From Sedimentisphaerales bacterium (GTDB taxonomy: Bacteria > Planctomycetota > Phycisphaerae > Sedimentisphaerales > Anaerobacaceae): a DNA stretch of 40,915 bases. The notes under the pieces were generated by a model. That model worked only from the letters and a program-made list of their open reading frames with translations. It was not told where the DNA came from and ran no database searches. Positions 7,655-15,672 of this stretch are shown here, in pieces (position 1 is the first letter of the stretch; the number at the start of each line of letters is the position of its first letter). The stretch is taken from NCBI GenBank assembly GCA_016932835.1, contig JAFGCD010000078.1, forward strand, positions 1 to 40,915. Reading direction: 5' to 3'. Made by a program: the position numbers and the translations under genes.

Positions 7655-7838
7655 TAAGAGCGTCTAACAAAATGCCTCTGCATTCGAACGGCTTGTTCGT
7701 TCGCCCGGCGTCGTTGTCAGGGCCAAATCTGTCCTCGACGATGGTTCGGCATCGCCTGCGGCGATTCGGGCCATCGGCCTTGCCGGGCGAAGAACCGCTC
7801 GTTCTCGGTGCGACGATTCATTTTGTCAGAAGCTCTTA
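7655..7838. mobile_element. MITE-like inverted-repeat element (184 bp)
   Basis: Terminal inverted repeats of 20 bases (7655-7674 and 7819-7838) match at 18 positions; the ends read TAAGAGC and GCTCTTA. Nested inside are TTCGCCCGGC (7700-7709) pairing with GCCGGGCGAA (7782-7791), ATGG/CCAT (7741-7744, 7771-7774) and ATCGCC/GGCGAT (7751-7756, 7760-7765). Most of the element can therefore fold back on itself. No protein is encoded. TA at both outer edges is compatible with TA-targeting transposition, but the target duplication is not proven. It sits 11 bases after the ispA stop. Confidence 0.5.
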
Positions 7839-7840
7839 GT

Positions 7841-8156
7841 TTCCCAAAAACTTTTCGCCGGCGAATTTTCATTTTTCCATCAAACAGCCGGCGGTTATGC
7901 CTTTGTTCTGTCGTAGGGAGGTCCGGTTTTAAGGGGGATATCAGTATTAGGACAAATGGTTCGCCGGCTTTATGTTGTTTTTTTCGCGTCGCCGGTCTGG
8001 TCGCAGGTATGCATCTGGCACTCAATACTCAGAGATTTGCCTGGTTTATGCAGGTAATTTCCCGTGTCAGATCGCGGTGATTATGGCTTAGCCCGACTAA
8101 CGGAAAAATCAGCGTTCAGCCGATACAATCAGTTGTCCTTAGTTGGGGATATAACT
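7841..8156. other. non-coding stretch, no gene recognised
   Basis: No supported gene. It contains a perfect 12-base palindrome TTCGCCGGCGAA (7854-7865) and two further CCGGC-rich patches, but no terminator or convincing promoter. Confidence 0.5.
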
Positions 8157-8342
8157 ATGGAAGCAAGTAAGTGCCCGGTTGGAATGCTGTGGCTCATTCT
8201 CGGCATCGCCGTCTATAGGATCAGTGACGATCAAACGGACGGGACTGAGGATTGGCCTTTGGGGCAAACCTGTTTGCCGAAGCAAGATACTGTTCGCAGC
8301 CATATCAGGCCTCCGCCTGGCGGGGACTCGGAGATTCAGTAA
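8157..8342 (+). CDS. possible small hypothetical protein (61 aa)
   Basis: An ATG preceded by GGGGAT eight bases upstream opens a 61-residue frame. It has a short hydrophobic segment (VGMLWLILGIAVYRI, residues about 8-22) and an acidic, Pro/Gly-containing tail. It is not recognised. A strong terminator follows 38 bases after the stop, which fits a self-contained small gene. Against this, the same DNA contains hairpins such as GGCAAA/TTTGCC around 8264-8279, so the transcript may instead be a structured RNA. Confidence 0.3.
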   Translation: MEASKCPVGMLWLILGIAVYRISDDQTDGTEDWPLGQTCLPKQDTVRSHIRPPPGGDSEIQ

Positions 8343-8380
8343 TCTGTTTATTGTGTGGAAAAAGAAAATACAAACCAATG

Positions 8381-8408
8381 GGCCATCCCTCGAGGGACGG
8401 CCTTTTTT
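8381..8408 (+). terminator. Rho-independent terminator upstream of dxs
   Basis: GGCCATCCC (8381-8389) pairs with GGGACGGCC (8394-8402) with one A-C mismatch around a TCGA loop, followed by six T residues (8403-8408). It ends a transcript between ispA and dxs, about 180 bases before the dxs start, or could act as an attenuator in a dxs leader. Confidence 0.8.
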
Positions 8409-8527
8409 CTTGTATATATTTAGACGGGATTTGCGGTTATGCGGCTAAAGGATGCTTTTTTTGATGATGTTCGCAGGGGAACGTGTTATAGTGAAGAACC
8501 TCAGAATCCTGAAAAAGAGATAGTTCG

Positions 8528-8590
8528 ATGGCGGTTTTTCCGCACCTTTGTCTGAATTGCTCGTATGTTAACACTTACGAGGAAGCTTAA
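8528..8590 (+). CDS. possible 20-aa upstream ORF overlapping the dxs start
   Basis: ATG at 8528 opens a 20-residue frame ending EEA. Its TAA shares a base with the dxs ATG (TAATG), the arrangement of translationally coupled genes. The dxs Shine-Dalgarno (GAGG, 8579-8582) lies inside it. Its own ribosome site is weak. A TATAGT hexamer (8488-8493) could be a -10 box for this transcript. Coding status is uncertain. Confidence 0.25.
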   Translation: MAVFPHLCLNCSYVNTYEEA

Positions 8591-10545
8591 TGGGTGATTT
8601 GCTGCAACATATCCGAAGTCCGAAGGACGTCAAGAATCTGTCTGTGTCGGAGTTGAAGGTTCTGGCCGAGGAGATACGTGATTTCATACTTGCGTCGGTA
8701 AGCAAGAGGGGGGGGCATCTGGCGAGCAATCTCGGGGTGGTTGAGTTGACTCTTGCTCTTCACAAGGTATTCGATTTCAAGAAGGATAAGCTTCTTTGGG
8801 ATGTCGGTCATCAGTGCTACACGCACAAGATAATCACGGGTCGGCGGGACAAATTCAAGCGGCTTCGTCAAGTTGACGGGATAAGCGGTTTTCCCAATCC
8901 GGCTGAGAGCGAGTACGACCAGTTTGTCGTCGGTCATGCAGGGACTTCTGTTGCGACTGCAATCGGGATGGCTTTAGGGCAGCATCAGCAAGGCAAGGCC
9001 GACAAGATTGTTGCGATGGTTGGCGATGCGAGCATCGTCAACGGGGTTTCTTTCGAGGCCCTGAACAATCTTGGTCTTGTTAAAAGGCAGTTATTGATTG
9101 TTCTGAACGACAACTCGATGGCGATCGACGCGACGCAGGGTGCTTTGGCTAAATACTTTTCGCGGATCAGGCTTAGCCAAACTTACGAGGGGATGCGCAA
9201 AACGACGGCGAATATCCTGGAGCATATGCCTGTTTTCGGCAAGAGCGTTGAAGAGGCTATCGAGCGGATCAAGAAGGGCATTAGAATGACTCTGCCTGCC
9301 AGTCAGCTTTTCGAGAGTCTTGACATTCCGTATTTCGGTCCTGTGAACGGCCACGATATCGGTTCGCTGATAAAATTATTCGAGGCTATCAATCATCTGA
9401 ATCACCCTGCGATTCTTCATGTTTATACTCAAAAGGGGCGTGGTTTTACTCCTGCGGGTTCGCGTCCGAGCAAGTATCACAGCACCGGGCCTTTCGAGAT
9501 AAACGGCGATACAGTTGAGCCGCCGTCTCCGCCTGCACGGCGGAGCTTCACGAGTGCTTTCGGTTCTCATCTAACGGAATTGGCTGAGAAGGATAAGCGA
9601 ATTGTTGCTATTACCTCTGCGATGTGTGACGGGACCGGTCTGGTGGAATTTCGCAAGAAGTATGCGGACAGATTCTACGATGTCGGCATTGCCGAGAGCG
9701 CTGCGGTTGATATCGCTGCGGGCCTTAGCAGGACGGGTTTGAAGCCTGTAGTCTGCATCTATTCGACGTTTCTGCAGCGCAGTTTCGACCAGATATTTCA
9801 GGAGGTTGCGTTGCAGAATCTTCCGGTGGTGTTTTGTGTTGACCGGGCCGGTTTAGTCGGTTCTGACGGGCCGACTCATCACGGGTTGATGGATATCGGT
9901 TTTCTGCGGATGATTCCGAATATGGTTCTGATCGCTCCTGCGAACGAGGTCGAGATGAAACTGGCGCTGGAGTTTGCTCTGGGCGCCGGCAAGCCGGTAG
10001 TTCTAAGATATCCGAGAGACATTGTTCCGGCGAAGGAGTATGTACGGGCGGGGTGTTCGAGGCCTTTCAAACTCGGCCAGAGTGTTGTTGTCAAGAAGGG
10101 CAAAGGCTCGCAGATTGTGATTGTCAGCTACGGCAGTGTTCTGACGGAGGCGTTGAAGGCTGCCGCTATTCTGGGTGAGCAGGGCATTGCCGTTGATGTA
10201 ATCAACGGTCGCTTCGCAGCCCCGGTTGACAGGAAGCTCGTCTCATTATTGGACCATGGGAAAGGAATTATCACGGTTGAGGATCACCATTTGGCGTGCG
10301 GATTCGGCTCTGCCGTTCTGGAGGCCGCCGTTGGCGGGTCGGCTCGCTGGGGCAGGAAAAGCGTCAAGACCGCTCGGCTGGGCGAGTCAGGTCAATTTCG
10401 GGACAGGATACGCATGTTAGGGGCACCCAGATCGCTGATACGACACGATTCCCGCCAGGCTCAACTTATGGAAGCGGGGGTAAATGCCGATAATATAGCA
10501 GAGGCTGCACTCGATATGCTGGGGGCCGGCCCCGGCTGCAAGTAA
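8590..10545 (+). CDS. dxs: 1-deoxy-D-xylulose-5-phosphate synthase
   Basis: A 651-residue protein of normal Dxs length that makes DXP from pyruvate and glyceraldehyde-3-phosphate with ThDP, the entry step of the MEP isoprenoid pathway and of thiamine and pyridoxal synthesis. Three transketolase-like domains are seen. The first carries GGHLASNLGVVELT and the ThDP-binding stretch GDASIVNGVSFEALNN (residues 145-160) plus NDN (173-175). The second has YDVGIAESAAVDIAAGL and the GPTHHGLMD loop. The third is the C-terminal domain (VVIVSYGS type). GDAS replaces the common GDGA; I believe this variant recurs in Planctomycetota. Start supported by GAGG eight bases upstream. nadK follows after 29 bases, probably in one operon. 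Confidence 0.97.
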   Translation: MGDLLQHIRSPKDVKNLSVSELKVLAEEIRDFILASVSKRGGHLASNLGVVELTLALHKVFDFKKDKLLWDVGHQCYTHKIITGRRDKFKRLRQVDGISGFPNPAESEYDQFVVGHAGTSVATAIGMALGQHQQGKADKIVAMVGDASIVNGVSFEALNNLGLVKRQLLIVLNDNSMAIDATQGALAKYFSRIRLSQTYEGMRKTTANILEHMPVFGKSVEEAIERIKKGIRMTLPASQLFESLDIPYFGPVNGHDIGSLIKLFEAINHLNHPAILHVYTQKGRGFTPAGSRPSKYHSTGPFEINGDTVEPPSPPARRSFTSAFGSHLTELAEKDKRIVAITSAMCDGTGLVEFRKKYADRFYDVGIAESAAVDIAAGLSRTGLKPVVCIYSTFLQRSFDQIFQEVALQNLPVVFCVDRAGLVGSDGPTHHGLMDIGFLRMIPNMVLIAPANEVEMKLALEFALGAGKPVVLRYPRDIVPAKEYVRAGCSRPFKLGQSVVVKKGKGSQIVIVSYGSVLTEALKAAAILGEQGIAVDVINGRFAAPVDRKLVSLLDHGKGIITVEDHHLACGFGSAVLEAAVGGSARWGRKSVKTARLGESGQFRDRIRMLGAPRSLIRHDSRQAQLMEAGVNADNIAEAALDMLGAGPGCK

Positions 10546-10574
10546 GGCCCGAAGGGCTGTTCTGGAAAGGAGCT

Positions 10575-11498
10575 ATGGATTCTCCTCCCAAAATCGTGAT
10601 ATTCGGTGATCCTAAGAAGGGTCCTGTTTCTGGGGCGATTGAGGAGTTTTCCGAGTTTGTGAGGGGTAAGGCGGAGATAGTAGCGAGGCACAACATCGAG
10701 AATCTCGATGCGGCCGGGGAGGATTTGGGCCTGCAGGCGTTTTCAGGCAAAAATGCGGATACGCTCAGGAAATGCGATTTCGCAATCGTTTTCGGTGGGG
10801 ACGGCAGCATTATCTCCACGGCCCGGCGTCTTTGCGAGACGTCTGTTCCGGTTATTGGGGTTAACCTGGGCAAGCTGGGTTTTCTGGCGGAATTCAGTGT
10901 CAGCGAACTGAAGGAGCAGTTCGATGATATCATATCCGGCAAAGCGCCCGTTGAGAAGCGGATGACCCTGAGTTGCGAGATTCTCAGCGGAGGGCGGCGA
11001 AAACACGTTTCTGCGGCTATTAACGATGTTTTCATAACGGCGGGGCCTCCTTTCAGGATGATTGAGTTGAAGATATCCGTCAATGGTCAGTTACTGGCCG
11101 GGTGTGTCAGCGACGGGCTGATCATCTCGACGCCTACAGGGTCAACGGCATACAATCTGTCTGCGGGAGGTCCGATAGTATCGCCGAAAATCGAGGCTGT
11201 CGTCATCACTCCGATTTGTCCTCACTCACTTAGTTTCAGGCCCATCGTTATCAATGCTGAGAGCACAGTGGAGGTATTCGGGGTATCGGTCAATCACGGC
11301 ACTACGGTATCGATTGACGGGCAGGTTTCTGCGGGCCTGTGCGCGGAGGATGTGGTTAGAGTCACAAGGCGAAAAGCGGATTTTCTGATTGTGAACAACT
11401 CGGTTCGGAGCCAATGGGATACCCTTGCTACTAAACTCAGTTGGGCAGAAAAGCCGAAGTATAAGAGGGATTCGGCTGTTCCGGATTCCCGTGCCTGA
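10575..11498 (+). CDS. nadK: NAD kinase
   Basis: A 307-residue protein phosphorylating NAD to NADP in the cytoplasm. The GGDGS motif with catalytic Asp76 (residues 74-78), the following GVNLGKLGFLAEF and the STPTGSTAYNLSAGGP motif are all present, followed by the C-terminal beta-sandwich with TTVSIDGQ. A GGAG lies just before the ATG at 10575. It directly follows dxs; NADPH is needed downstream in the MEP pathway, though the linkage may be only organisational. A weak inverted repeat with a short T run (about 11503-11528) lies after the stop. Confidence 0.96.
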   Translation: MDSPPKIVIFGDPKKGPVSGAIEEFSEFVRGKAEIVARHNIENLDAAGEDLGLQAFSGKNADTLRKCDFAIVFGGDGSIISTARRLCETSVPVIGVNLGKLGFLAEFSVSELKEQFDDIISGKAPVEKRMTLSCEILSGGRRKHVSAAINDVFITAGPPFRMIELKISVNGQLLAGCVSDGLIISTPTGSTAYNLSAGGPIVSPKIEAVVITPICPHSLSFRPIVINAESTVEVFGVSVNHGTTVSIDGQVSAGLCAEDVVRVTRRKADFLIVNNSVRSQWDTLATKLSWAEKPKYKRDSAVPDSRA

Positions 11499-11655
11499 TT
11501 GACAGGCCGTTTGAGGGCCCTGTTTCGGGGAAGTCCGGGCTTTCTGACTCTCGAAGATGCGAATGCCGGCCCTAATCACTTGATTCGGGCGATTTTGTTG
11601 GTGGGGTTTATTCAATACTCAGAGATAGTATTTAACATTTAGCGAGGTATTGAAG

Positions 11656-13524
11656 ATGAACAAGCGAGGCAAGTTTTTTGCAATAGTCGTGCTTTTCGTT
11701 ACTGTTTTGTGCAGTGCTGGTTGGTCTGTGGAAAATCAGGCTATCCGGAATCCTTCGGTCAGTAATCCTGCCGGGGTCAGCACAGCTCCGCCGAGCAGTC
11801 TTGGCGAGGGCCTGGTTACGAGTCCTAATCCTCTTGACCGGAGCAGCGATCTTAGCATTACGGGCAATGTTCGTCGTGGCAGGCACTTCCGTGATTACGT
11901 GCCTTACAGTTCGACGACGAGTTTCGGGGATGATCTTGGGTCGTCGTCACTCGATTCTTTTCTTCGTGATTCGGCAGGGGTCGAGGATATCGGCGATTAT
12001 CGAGGGAAGTATCAGTCTCAGCCCTACTATTCCTGGTCGAGAACAGTTACCGGGGCCGTACCCGGTCGTTCAGGTGTTTACAGGCCTTACGACTACGGAG
12101 CTGGGGGGAGCCTTGGCGAGAGTTACCGAATGGGTACGTCGCTTCATGGGACGGATATGTCCTTGCAGGATTCTTCGGCCACAGGTCAGTTGGGGCGTTT
12201 CGAGTCGTTGACTTCCGGTGAGATCAGCCGGCTGGCTTCGGGCGAGGCTCGTGTTGGCCCGCAAAACGAGACAACATCGGGCGAGTTATACAGGAAACAG
12301 ATGGAACAACTTCGGCTTGAGTTGATGAATATGAGGCGTAAAAGCGCCGGTCGGACAACTGCTGCCGAAGGCGAAAAAGAGGATTTGCTCAGGCTGCTTC
12401 CCGAACCCGGTGTCAATAGAACGAAGCCGGCGACCGACAGTGCTGAGGAGCTTGCTATGACTCAAAAATTGCTGAGCCGGCCCGAAACAGGCAAGAGCGG
12501 TCAGGGGCAGTCGAAGACCCCCGGTGAGAAGTGGCGCGAGAAGGTTAAGGAGTTTTCTGAGCCCAAGTCAGATTTCGAGTTTCAGTCTGTGGATGATTTG
12601 TTATCTCGTTACAAAGAAGATACGAATCCTACGGCATCCGAGGGCGACAAGGCAGAAGTCGAGAGCGCCGGCATGACGGACATAGAGAAGCTCACGGCGC
12701 AGATTGCGGAATTAAAACGGAAAGGTTCGGGGCAATCGGCCTTGGGTTCACCGGCTGTCGGGACGAAGGGCAGCGTTGCAGAGGACGGCGAGGTTACGGA
12801 TTCTCCGACGACCACTGCATCGATCGGCTCATACTCCAGGAGTTCCGCCAGGGAATTGCCTTCTCCGGGGAGTTCGGCTGATATTAGCCTGCCGAGTCAT
12901 ACTGAGAAAGTTCTGGCGAATGCTTACGGTCATCCGGATTTACGGATGTCGAATAGTGTTGGCAGAGTGGATAGTCTCTCCACCAATGAGATCAAATTGC
13001 AGGCGAATAAGATCGTTGCTCCTTACGGCAGCTACGAATCTTACAACCAGGCGCGTTTCAGAGAACGTATGAAGGAAGCTGCGGTTTTTCTGAAGGAGGG
13101 CAAGTTTTACCAGGCTGCGAATGCTTTTGCGAGGGCATCGATTTTCGAGTCGAAGAATCCGGATGCTCTGGCCGGGAGGAGTCTTGCCTTGTTTGGGGCC
13201 GGGGAGTATATGAGCAGCGCACTGTTTCTTTCCAGGGCCATTGAGGCGTCCGAAGAGTACGCCGGCTCCAAGATCGACATAGCCGTTATGATGGGCGATA
13301 AGAACAAGCTGAACAGCAGAATAGCCGATGCCGAGGAATGGCTGGAAAGAAGCTGCGCATCTGAGCTGGAGTTTCTGCTTGCCTACATGTACTATCGCAC
13401 GGGGAATCTCGATTCGGCGAAAGAGTCCATAACCACTGCGGCGAAGGAGATGCCGAATTCCAAGGCCGTTAAGACGCTGAAGAAGGTCATCGAGGCATCG
13501 ATGGAAGCTGCGGCGAAGGAATAG
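11656..13524 (+). CDS. exported TPR-containing protein, function unknown
   Basis: A 622-residue protein from the ATG at 11656, eight bases after GAGG (11644-11647); a TTG two codons earlier is too close to that site. Residues about 1-25 form a signal peptide (KRGKFFAIVVLFVTVLCSAGW). A long low-complexity region rich in Ser, Gly, Thr and Pro follows (about 30-430) with short coiled-coil-like stretches such as KQMEQLRLELMNMRRKSAG and TDIEKLTAQIAELKRK. The C-terminal 170 residues contain TPR-like helical pairs (FLKEGKFYQAANAFARA, YYRTGNLDSAKESI). This suggests a periplasmic or envelope scaffold. It is not assigned to a family. It is between nadK and a DinG-type helicase, with spacers of 157 and 168 bases. 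Confidence 0.8.
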   Translation: MNKRGKFFAIVVLFVTVLCSAGWSVENQAIRNPSVSNPAGVSTAPPSSLGEGLVTSPNPLDRSSDLSITGNVRRGRHFRDYVPYSSTTSFGDDLGSSSLDSFLRDSAGVEDIGDYRGKYQSQPYYSWSRTVTGAVPGRSGVYRPYDYGAGGSLGESYRMGTSLHGTDMSLQDSSATGQLGRFESLTSGEISRLASGEARVGPQNETTSGELYRKQMEQLRLELMNMRRKSAGRTTAAEGEKEDLLRLLPEPGVNRTKPATDSAEELAMTQKLLSRPETGKSGQGQSKTPGEKWREKVKEFSEPKSDFEFQSVDDLLSRYKEDTNPTASEGDKAEVESAGMTDIEKLTAQIAELKRKGSGQSALGSPAVGTKGSVAEDGEVTDSPTTTASIGSYSRSSARELPSPGSSADISLPSHTEKVLANAYGHPDLRMSNSVGRVDSLSTNEIKLQANKIVAPYGSYESYNQARFRERMKEAAVFLKEGKFYQAANAFARASIFESKNPDALAGRSLALFGAGEYMSSALFLSRAIEASEEYAGSKIDIAVMMGDKNKLNSRIADAEEWLERSCASELEFLLAYMYYRTGNLDSAKESITTAAKEMPNSKAVKTLKKVIEASMEAAAKE

Positions 13525-13692
13525 CGATGTGGTGTTTGGGGTACTGAAGCGGAGTAAAGCTCGAGTCGATATGGAGATCGTCGAATCATATCCTTCAGGG
13601 CAGCAAATTCCCGCGGCTGAGATATTAAGGTGTTTTTCTAAAGTCACTTTCCCGCCCCCAGGGGGCAGACGAGCGAAGGGGGACTTCCAATC

Positions 13693-15672
13693 GTGCGCAG
13701 TATAGCAGAGATATTTTCCCCTGACGGTGTTCTTTCGAGGCGTTCTATCGATTTCGAGGAACGAGGCGAGCAGGTCGAGATGGCCGAGGCGGTTGGCGCG
13801 GCTCTTTCGGAAGGAAGGCATCTTGCGGTGGAGGCGGGCACGGGGGTTGGCAAGAGCTTCGCATATCTGGTTCCCGCGATAAGACTCGTATGCGAGGGCG
13901 CGGGCAAGATCCTCATCAGTACTTATACCATTACTCTGCAGGAGCAGTTGATCAACAAGGACATTCCCTTCCTTGCGGAGTCTCTGGGTGTTGAGTTTAG
14001 TGCTGTTCTGGCGAAGGGCAGGGGGAATTATCTGTGCAAGCGTCGTCTGGATTTTGCAGTTCGCAGACAGCAGTCATTGTTCGAGCAGTTCGGCTCGGAG
14101 CTTTCGGCTATCCGGTCGTGGGCTTCCGAGACGAGCGACGGTTCTTTGAGCGATATGGATTCGTCGCCGAGCAGTACGGTCTGGGGTGCTGTCAGCAGCG
14201 AGCACGGCAACTGCCAAGGGCGAAAGTGCCCTCATTTTCAGAGGTGTTTTTATCAGCGTGCGAGGCGTCGTACGGAGAGCGCCGATATTATCGTTGCGAA
14301 TCACGCCCTTATGTTCAGCGACCTGGTGCTGAAAGAGCACAAGGCGTCGGTTCTGCCGGAGTACCGGTATGTGATTATCGACGAGGCCCAGAATATCGAG
14401 CATGTTGCCGAAGACCATTTTGGGATCGATGTCAGCAACAGACAGATCGAGTTTTTACTCGGTCGATTGTACAGCGCCAGGAGGCGCAAAGGGCTTTTGT
14501 CTTATGCCGGCTCCGATGTTCAGACTGCCGGTGCGATTGATATGGTCGTTCGAACAGGCAGGGAGTCGCAGGTTTTTTTCGAGCGGGTGCGGAGCTGGTA
14601 CGATGAGCACAGGGAGGAAACGAACGGCAGATGTTACGCCAATTTTCTCGACGATACGCTTTCCGGGCATTTCAAGAGTCTCCGTGCCGAGCTTTCCAAA
14701 CTTGCCAGATGCAACCAGGACGACGACGAGAAACTCGAGATACTGAGCTTCGTTGACAGGTGCGAGGCGATAGTGGGGCAACTGGACATTTTCTTCCGTC
14801 AGGAACGGAAGGACTGTGTTTATTGGGTTGAGGCGACCGGCACGTCGCGGCCTGTGGTTCGGCTGCGAAGCGCCCCGGTCAACGTGTCTTGCGACGTCAA
14901 CAGATGCCTCTTCTCGAAGTATGATTCTGTGATACTGACGAGCGCGACTCTCAGCAGCGGATCGACCGAGTCGAGCGAAGAAGGCTTCGATTTTTTCGCG
15001 GGCCGCATCGGACTGGGCGAGTTTATGGGTTTGAAGCTGGGCTCGCCCTACGATTACGAGAAGAACGTGACTTTGTACATCGAAAAAGCCCTTCCGAATC
15101 CCAACTCTCCGGCCTTTATCGAAGGCGCGATCGGGGCAATCAGGAAATACCTTCTCGAAACAGACGGCGGTTCTTTCGTTCTCTTTACGAGCTACAAGAT
15201 GCTCGACGATATTGCCGGGCGTATGGGCGAATGGTTGGCTGCGAACGATATCGCCTTGCTGCAGCAGGGGCAGTCGCTGGACAGGAGCGAGCTTCTCAAG
15301 CGTTTCAAGCGGGGTGGCGGTTCGGCGGGCCGGTGCGTATTGTTCGGGACGGACAGTTTCTGGCAGGGCGTGGATGTTCAGGGCGAGGCATTGAGCAGCG
15401 TTATCATTGTTCGGCTTCCGTTTGCTGTTCCCGACAGGCCGTTGTTGGCCGGTCGTCTCGAACAGATAAAAGAAGAAGGTGGCAATCCGTTTTTCGATTA
15501 TCAACTTCCCTCGGCGATTATCAAATTCAAGCAAGGCTTCGGGCGTCTGATCCGCAGCAAAACGGACAGCGGGATAGTTGCGGTTCTGGATTCACGGATA
15601 ATCCAAAAGCGTTACGGCCAGCAATTCCTAAGGGCGATTCCCCGCTGCCGGATAGAAATGGTCGGCGATTAG
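13693..15672 (+). CDS. dinG: DinG/XPD-family ATP-dependent DNA helicase
   Basis: A 659-residue superfamily 2 helicase starting at GTG 13693, about ten bases after AAGGGGG. Visible motifs are Walker A AGTGVGKS (residues 48-55), motif Ia STYTITLQEQL, the DEAQ box (230-233), SATLSSG, and motif VI near QGFGRLIRS. Cys115, Cys174, Cys179 and Cys185 between motifs Ia and II fit the [4Fe-4S] cluster of XPD/DinG/FANCJ helicases. These enzymes unwind 5' overhangs, R-loops and G-quadruplexes. Length and motif set also fit the YoaA branch. Its stop codon overlaps the dnaA stop by two bases (tail to tail), leaving no room for a terminator between the two. Confidence 0.88.
   Translation: MRSIAEIFSPDGVLSRRSIDFEERGEQVEMAEAVGAALSEGRHLAVEAGTGVGKSFAYLVPAIRLVCEGAGKILISTYTITLQEQLINKDIPFLAESLGVEFSAVLAKGRGNYLCKRRLDFAVRRQQSLFEQFGSELSAIRSWASETSDGSLSDMDSSPSSTVWGAVSSEHGNCQGRKCPHFQRCFYQRARRRTESADIIVANHALMFSDLVLKEHKASVLPEYRYVIIDEAQNIEHVAEDHFGIDVSNRQIEFLLGRLYSARRRKGLLSYAGSDVQTAGAIDMVVRTGRESQVFFERVRSWYDEHREETNGRCYANFLDDTLSGHFKSLRAELSKLARCNQDDDEKLEILSFVDRCEAIVGQLDIFFRQERKDCVYWVEATGTSRPVVRLRSAPVNVSCDVNRCLFSKYDSVILTSATLSSGSTESSEEGFDFFAGRIGLGEFMGLKLGSPYDYEKNVTLYIEKALPNPNSPAFIEGAIGAIRKYLLETDGGSFVLFTSYKMLDDIAGRMGEWLAANDIALLQQGQSLDRSELLKRFKRGGGSAGRCVLFGTDSFWQGVDVQGEALSSVIIVRLPFAVPDRPLLAGRLEQIKEEGGNPFFDYQLPSAIIKFKQGFGRLIRSKTDSGIVAVLDSRIIQKRYGQQFLRAIPRCRIEMVGD

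Noticed and set aside
8024-8038. TCAATACTCAGAGAT occurs here and again near 11611-11625.
   Set aside because: About one shared 15-mer is expected by chance in a window this size, and the flanks do not match.
14455-15534. Long minus-strand open frame of 359 codons opposite the helicase gene.
   Set aside because: It is a mirror of the dinG coding bias; the protein shows no recognisable domain while the plus strand carries all helicase motifs.
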